Under the pieces are notes generated by a model. It saw only the letters and a list, made by a program, of their open reading frames with translations. It searched no databases and was not told where the DNA came from. Shown here in pieces: positions 8,593 to 12,554 of a stretch of 12,554 bases of DNA. The translations under genes and the position numbers were made by a program. The DNA is from a bacterium (GTDB taxonomy: Bacteria > Ratteibacteria > UBA8468 > B48-G9 > DTJG01), in NCBI GenBank assembly GCA_026418655.1, contig JAOAAW010000032.1:1-12554 (forward strand), in the 5' to 3' direction. Within the stretch, counting starts at the first letter, position 1. Each line of letters begins with the position of its first letter.

Positions 8593-8643
8593 AAACTCTG
8601 AAAATTATCTTATCAGAAATTTCTTCAGTTTTCAAAGTGTGTT
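8575..8643. promoter_or_regulatory. Divergent intergenic control region between the two operons
   Basis: These 69 bases separate the start codons of the leftward and rightward operons and must hold, or overlap, both promoters. They contain a perfect 10-base palindrome, AGAAATTTCT (8615-8624), and an imperfect dyad, CTGA-x-AA...TT-x-TCAG (8598-8616), both of a size that could serve a dimeric regulator. Neither flanking gene has a recognisable Shine-Dalgarno here, in contrast to the internal genes of both operons. No regulator gene lies next to it. Confidence 0.6.
8607..8635 (-). promoter_or_regulatory. Candidate promoter for the leftward operon
   Basis: On the minus strand TTGAAA (8635-8630, five of six consensus bases) is followed after 17 bases by TAAGAT (8612-8607, four of six). 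Transcription would start near 8600, about 26 bases before the ATG at 8574. The spacer contains the palindrome AGAAATTTCT, so a protein bound there would block the promoter. An alternative -10, TATTAT at 8593-8588, has no good -35. Confidence 0.4.
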
Positions 8644-9663
8644 ATGGATATTACGGCAATACTTGAAAAACATGACCTGTTCTGGCAATGTAAAGCGGGT
8701 CCTTTACTCTGTAAGAATCCACCGAAACACTGGTTCCCGAGACCATACCCCCTTAAGGAAGGAAAACTTGCCGTCGAACCGTGCAGAATAACTCCGTCAG
8801 ATCTGGATGTTCACAGTTTGATAGGGAAGATTGATGAGAATAATCTGCTAACCGGCGAACTTATAAATTCAATAGGTTCAATGTATCCTGCATCCTGGAT
8901 GGAGGCCATAGCAGGATGTGATATTTTTGTTTCTGCTTATGGTTGTGTTGCAAAGCCTGTGGTCAAGTCTGTGGATGAAGCAATAAGAAAATTTTCAATC
9001 GAAAAGTCTTTGAAGTCAGACTGGTTTGCGTTTCTCAGTGATTTTATGGATGCCTGTATTGAAATCTCTGATGGAAAAGTTCCGGTGCAGCAACCTCATC
9101 TGCGTGGGGTGGTTGATATTGTTGCTGCTTTTCTTGGTGAACAGGTTCTTTGTGAATCGATTTATGATAGTCCTGATGAACTGAAAATATTTGTTCACCT
9201 GATAGCAGAATTGTTTCTGGAGATATCCAGGTATGTCCATAAAAAAATACTGCCCTGGTATAACCACTATGTTTCTTGCTGGAAGATTTCTGCTCCCCGC
9301 AAAATTCTTGACTACCAGATAGATGCCTCATCGCTGTTTAATCCCCAATTATACTTTGAGTTTTTTGGAGAAATGGACCAAACTATATTGAAGGAATTTT
9401 CTTATTCTATCATCCACATTCACTCAATCGGGACCAGACAAATTCAACACTTTCTAACTTTAGGCACAAAAACGTGTGTTGAAATAAGTCTGGACAGGGA
9501 AGCAGTCCCATGGAATCAGGAACAGATTCTTTCGGTATGTCATGCAATCCAGGCAGAGGGAAAACCTGTATTGCTTGATGGTATGCTTTCAGACGAGGAA
9601 TTAAATGGTATAATCCATTTACTTGATTCTAATGGACTTGCGATAAATTACTGGAATACATAA
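8644..9663 (+). CDS. URO-D superfamily protein (uroporphyrinogen decarboxylase / corrinoid methyltransferase-like)
   Basis: This 339-residue protein belongs by pattern to the URO-D fold: an opening DLFWQCKAGP (11-20); PASWMEAIAGC (82-92), which matches the WMEA-x-x-GC motif of a URO-D-like group found near glycosidases; LRGVVDIVAAFLGEQVLCE (153-171); DYQIDASSLFNPQLYFEFF (223-241); HIHSIG (258-263); and EGKPVLLDG (305-313). It lacks the N-terminal MRQAGRY-type motif of haem-pathway HemE, so uroporphyrinogen decarboxylation is unlikely. The zinc motif H-x-C of MtaA/CmuA methyltransferases appears as H-x-H. It is cytoplasmic. ATG 8644 is the only in-frame ATG after a stop at 8599-8601, with no clear Shine-Dalgarno. 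It heads the rightward operon, 31 bases before the GH32-like gene. The reaction is unknown. Confidence 0.78.
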   Translation: MDITAILEKHDLFWQCKAGPLLCKNPPKHWFPRPYPLKEGKLAVEPCRITPSDLDVHSLIGKIDENNLLTGELINSIGSMYPASWMEAIAGCDIFVSAYGCVAKPVVKSVDEAIRKFSIEKSLKSDWFAFLSDFMDACIEISDGKVPVQQPHLRGVVDIVAAFLGEQVLCESIYDSPDELKIFVHLIAELFLEISRYVHKKILPWYNHYVSCWKISAPRKILDYQIDASSLFNPQLYFEFFGEMDQTILKEFSYSIIHIHSIGTRQIQHFLTLGTKTCVEISLDREAVPWNQEQILSVCHAIQAEGKPVLLDGMLSDEELNGIIHLLDSNGLAINYWNT

Positions 9664-9683
9664 TCCTTTGATGTCTAAACAAT

Positions 9684-9688
9684 AGGAG
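9684..9688 (+). promoter_or_regulatory. Shine-Dalgarno AGGAG
   Basis: AGGAG lies 6 bases before the ATG at 9695, inside the 31-base gap after the URO-D-like gene, and supports that start. Confidence 0.75.
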
Positions 9689-9694
9689 AAAAAT

Positions 9695-11224
9695 ATGACA
9701 ATAAATGCAGAAACAAGAAAAAAGATATTCCTTGATGTAGATGCGCTGACTGAATGGGATCTCAACATCTATCAGAGATTTCCTTTACCGGAAAAGATAA
9801 ATATCTGTGGTCTTGAACCGGGTCTTCCTGGCAGCTGGGATAGTGGAATAACCACAATATGGGGTACTGTGCTAAAGGAAGATGGCCTATTCAGAATGTG
9901 GTACTGGGGACAACCAGCGCCTGATTCTTATGATCTTAAACCTGATTTGCCATTTGTTTGTTATGCAGAAAGTCAGGATGGAATTAACTGGATAAAACCA
10001 GACCTTGGTATCACAGGGAAAAACAAATATCCGGGAAATAATTTGTTAACCTTACCCGGGTGTTGTATGGGTGTCGTTCGCGCTCTTCCTCAAACCGATA
10101 CAAAATATTTGATGGCTCTTATCCGTTATAATGTACCGCTGGTTCCAGATGTGACAGATATTCCTGAAAATAAAATAGATGATCCAGCAGGCACATATAT
10201 TTATGCTTCTGATGATGGATTTCACTGGAGAATGGTTACAAAACTTTTTACTCACGGCGATTGGGCCTGTCTTTATGCTGACAGAGAAACAAATAGGTAT
10301 CTTCTTTACAATAAGGTTGGTGCAATGCACGGCATGAGTTCCAGGAGGTCCGCTATCGTTGTACAGAGTGAGGATGGAGTTCACTGGGAAGGATATCAGG
10401 GGGTAAGAAAGTGGCATGAATGTTTTGTTCCGGATGACTATGATGATATGATCGCAAAACGATTTGGTGGCTTGATTTCTGAATATTACGGTGTAGGAAT
10501 TTATAGGTGTGGTGAGATTCTTGTTTCGGTTGAGGATATTTTAATCGTTTGGCCTCACCTGAGACAGTGTTTTTCGCAAAATCCGAATGGCCTCTGTTAT
10601 TTCAGGCTTGGTTTTTCTCACGATGGAATAATATGGCGGCATCCACAGGGTAGGCCTGTCTGGCTTACATGTGGAAATCCAGGTGAATTTGATGCAGGAT
10701 TTATGGTTCCTTCAAGCACTTTAGTTGAGCATAACGATGAATTATTACTTTATTACGGGGGTTCCAGATATGATCACGGATGGTCTATCAATCCTGATTT
10801 TTCTCTCAATCGCAACATACCACTTGCTGACCATAGAAACTCTGGCAGGATCATGATGGCGAGAATAAAAAGAGATAGATTTGCAAGCCTGGCTACAACC
10901 TATTCTGGAAGGTTTGATGTGGATGCTGGAGACAAAAGACCGGGTGATTTTTTGTATATTAATTGTTCATGTAGAGATTCTGATAGCAGTATCAGGGTGG
11001 CTATTGCCGAAAAAGAAGGACCATATCATGGAGCAAGAAGAAAATCAGATAGTTTTAAGGGTTTTTCTTTTGATGACTGTATACCCATAAAAACTGATAG
11101 CACCAGGGCAGCTGTAAAATTTAAAAATGCACATATTTCACAGATACCGCCACATAAACCATTAACATTGCGTTTTGAACTTAACAGGGCAGAAATTTTT
11201 GGATATGAGTGGGATGATAATTAA
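9695..11224 (+). CDS. GH32-like five-bladed beta-propeller protein with C-terminal beta-sandwich
   Basis: This 509-residue protein has no signal peptide. Residues about 40-395 form a predicted beta-propeller with four regularly placed S-x-D-G-x-x-W strings: SQDGINW (93-99), SDDGFHW (172-178), SEDGVHW (225-231) and SHDGIIW (308-314). Other landmarks are WDSGITTIWG (48-57), FRMWYWG (66-72) and FDAGFMVPSS (332-341). Asp residues such as D49 and D333 are candidate catalytic or substrate-binding residues by analogy with GH32/GH43/GH62 propellers. Residues about 400-509 form a beta-sandwich with the signature GFSFDDCIPIKTDS and a closing LRFELNRAEIFGYEW, as in GH32-type proteins of planctomycete-like bacteria. 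It is preceded by AGGAG. Its last bases overlap the start of the TPR gene. The sugar specificity is unknown; lack of a leader suggests a cytoplasmic place. Confidence 0.72.
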   Translation: MTINAETRKKIFLDVDALTEWDLNIYQRFPLPEKINICGLEPGLPGSWDSGITTIWGTVLKEDGLFRMWYWGQPAPDSYDLKPDLPFVCYAESQDGINWIKPDLGITGKNKYPGNNLLTLPGCCMGVVRALPQTDTKYLMALIRYNVPLVPDVTDIPENKIDDPAGTYIYASDDGFHWRMVTKLFTHGDWACLYADRETNRYLLYNKVGAMHGMSSRRSAIVVQSEDGVHWEGYQGVRKWHECFVPDDYDDMIAKRFGGLISEYYGVGIYRCGEILVSVEDILIVWPHLRQCFSQNPNGLCYFRLGFSHDGIIWRHPQGRPVWLTCGNPGEFDAGFMVPSSTLVEHNDELLLYYGGSRYDHGWSINPDFSLNRNIPLADHRNSGRIMMARIKRDRFASLATTYSGRFDVDAGDKRPGDFLYINCSCRDSDSSIRVAIAEKEGPYHGARRKSDSFKGFSFDDCIPIKTDSTRAAVKFKNAHISQIPPHKPLTLRFELNRAEIFGYEWDDN

Positions 11225-12554
11225 AAATGCTTTATTGTTTGTTTCATTGATGATTTTTTTCGGAATATCTTTTTGTCAAGAAAAAAAGGTTGAGCTGAAA
11301 GATGTTGTTCAGGAGTTTCAGAAGAATAATTTTGAACGCGTTATTGAACTTTCGGATAGGGCGATAAAAGAAGGTGCTCAACAGCCAGAATTTTATTTTT
11401 ATCTTGGTTTTTCATATATGAAGGTGTCCAAAAATTCTGAGGCAGTAAATTTTTTCAGATTATTCTTAAAAAACGCAGAATATACTCAAAAAAATGTATG
11501 GATGTTGAGGCAGGCATTAAATAATCTTGTTTCTCTTTATAGGAATAACAAAGATTTCAATTCCATACTGGATGATGCCAACTTTTTTCTTGAAAAGATT
11601 AAGAGTGCCAATTTGACTGAACAACTTGATGTTTTCTGTAAGAATATTCTTGTGGAAACCCTGAAGGAAATTGGAAACAGAAGAGCAGAAACCCGAGATT
11701 ATGCTGGTGCCATAGAAGCATATAAAAAAATACTTGAGTATAAGCCTGATGACCCCAATATTATTTCGAGGATTGCGGTATACTACAAAAACCTGGGTCA
11801 GAATGAAGTGGCGGCAAAATATTATTTAAAGTCAGCGATGATTTGGAGTTCTTGGACAAGTAAGATTACACCGCTTGTTTCAATAGTTGAGATATTCTGG
11901 GAAACCGATAGGTTAAATGCTTTGTTAAAGGAGGCAGAAACAGATTCTGTATCCTATAATTTTTTGGTTGCGGCGGATGAAATGAAAAAAAAGATGTATT
12001 CAGAGGCATTTTCAAGGTTAAGGAAACTTGAGGATGAAACTGGTTCAAAAGGTGATTTTTCCGAACGACTTTTAAGGATAGTTTATTCTAAGCGAACTGA
12101 CGATCCATGGATGTTTTATTTTTTTATCCTGAATTTACCTGAAACCTCTGGTTCAAGATGGGCTGCTGACATGCTGATAAATTTAGGAAGAAATAATCCT
12201 GAAATTGAGAAAACAATCAAAGAGAAAATGTTGCCAGCAATGATGAAACTGGTTGAGGAAAGTACAAGTGTGGAGGTTCGCAAACTATTTCCAAAAATAT
12301 TTGAAATGAAGTTTCTTGGTACACCCGATAGCAGGGAAATCATAATAGAAAAAATAAAAACCCTCGAGCAATTTGCGTCAAAATATTCCGAAGACCCGAT
12401 AATACCGGACATCTTGAAAAGTCAGGCAATCTTATATACTGACAATCTCCTCGATTATCAAAAAGGAAAAGAACTTTTTGGTTTGTTAATAAAAAAATAC
12501 AATCAAAAGGCCATGACAGTGCATCTTGCAAGATGTCTCATTAATCTTGGAGAA
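11214..12554 (+). CDS. Exported or lipid-anchored TPR-repeat protein (3' end cut by window edge)
   Basis: The frame stays open to the right edge, giving 447 residues from ATG 11214. An in-frame ATG at 11205 would add three residues (Met-Ser-Gly). I prefer 11214, since it puts Lys just before the hydrophobic core, but neither start has a strong ribosome binding site. Residues 1-21 form a signal sequence ending GISFC-QEKK; Cys21 could be a lipidation site, although Phe at -1 is poor for a lipobox. The remainder is helical with tetratricopeptide-type repeats: FERVIELSDRAIKEG followed by FYFYLGFSYMKVSKNSEAVNFF (39-81), and YAGAIEAYKKILEYKPDDPN followed by AVYYKNLGQNEVAAKYYLKSA (163-208). Further helical pairs continue to the edge. 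TPR proteins act as protein-protein scaffolds. The start overlaps the GH32-like gene by 11 bases, so the two are probably coupled. A specific role cannot be assigned. Confidence 0.75.
   Translation, partial: MIIKNALLFVSLMIFFGISFCQEKKVELKDVVQEFQKNNFERVIELSDRAIKEGAQQPEFYFYLGFSYMKVSKNSEAVNFFRLFLKNAEYTQKNVWMLRQALNNLVSLYRNNKDFNSILDDANFFLEKIKSANLTEQLDVFCKNILVETLKEIGNRRAETRDYAGAIEAYKKILEYKPDDPNIISRIAVYYKNLGQNEVAAKYYLKSAMIWSSWTSKITPLVSIVEIFWETDRLNALLKEAETDSVSYNFLVAADEMKKKMYSEAFSRLRKLEDETGSKGDFSERLLRIVYSKRTDDPWMFYFFILNLPETSGSRWAADMLINLGRNNPEIEKTIKEKMLPAMMKLVEESTSVEVRKLFPKIFEMKFLGTPDSREIIIEKIKTLEQFASKYSEDPIIPDILKSQAILYTDNLLDYQKGKELFGLLIKKYNQKAMTVHLARCLINLGE

Noticed and set aside
8507..8791. Open frame of 94 codons on the plus strand crossing the divergent region
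   Set aside because: It overlaps both the start of the leftward DUF4838 gene and the start of the URO-D-like gene, and its protein has no recognisable features.
8644..9663. Assignment as hemE (haem pathway uroporphyrinogen decarboxylase)
   Set aside because: The HemE N-terminal Arg-containing motif is absent, no haem genes are nearby, and the sequence fits a divergent URO-D-like group better.
10052..10417. Open frame of 121 codons on the minus strand inside the GH32-like gene
   Set aside because: It is antisense to a strongly supported propeller gene and has no family likeness.
1..12554. CRISPR arrays, tRNA or rRNA genes, insertion sequences, phage genes
   Set aside because: No regularly spaced repeats, tRNA-like cloverleaf, rRNA sequence, transposase or terminal inverted repeats were seen on reading through, and almost all bases are accounted for by the eight genes.

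Overview
The window is an AT-rich, densely packed stretch of bacterial chromosome. It holds eight genes in two divergent operons that meet at a 69-base control region (8575-8643). The families present are two DUF4838/alpha-glucuronidase-like proteins, Asp-box-like beta-propeller hydrolases, a GH42-like secreted protein and a URO-D-like protein. From general knowledge these families cluster in Planctomycetota, Lentisphaerota/Kiritimatiellota, Omnitrophota and related uncultured lineages that degrade complex polysaccharides. I infer such a lineage, but nothing in the window (rRNA, housekeeping marker) fixes the taxon.

Leftward operon (8574 down to beyond base 1), in transcription order: (1) a cytoplasmic 614-residue DUF4838 protein; (2) an exported 859-residue protein, predicted TIM barrel plus beta-galactosidase-type GATase-like domain; (3) a 301-residue PflX-family radical SAM enzyme; (4) a 323-residue cytoplasmic sialidase-like beta-propeller; (5) a second, exported DUF4838 protein, cut by the left edge after 736 residues. 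Junctions are very tight (0, 1, 47 and 13 bases), so genes 1-3 are probably translationally coupled.

Rightward operon (8644 to beyond 12554): (6) a URO-D-superfamily protein whose sequence argues against haem synthesis; (7) a 509-residue GH32-like beta-propeller with a C-terminal beta-sandwich; (8) an exported TPR protein overlapping the end of gene 7 and cut by the right edge after 447 residues.

Working model (inference): this is a glycan-processing locus with exported enzymes (2, 5), cytoplasmic enzymes finishing oligosaccharides (1, 4, 7), and two enzymes that do not belong to classical glycan breakdown (radical SAM 3, URO-D-like 6). No transporter, SusC/D pair, sulfatase or regulator lies inside the window, and the substrate cannot be read from the sequence. 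The most unusual feature is the radical SAM and URO-D-like pair built into glycosidase-like operons. No RNA genes, CRISPR arrays, insertion sequences or phage genes were seen.
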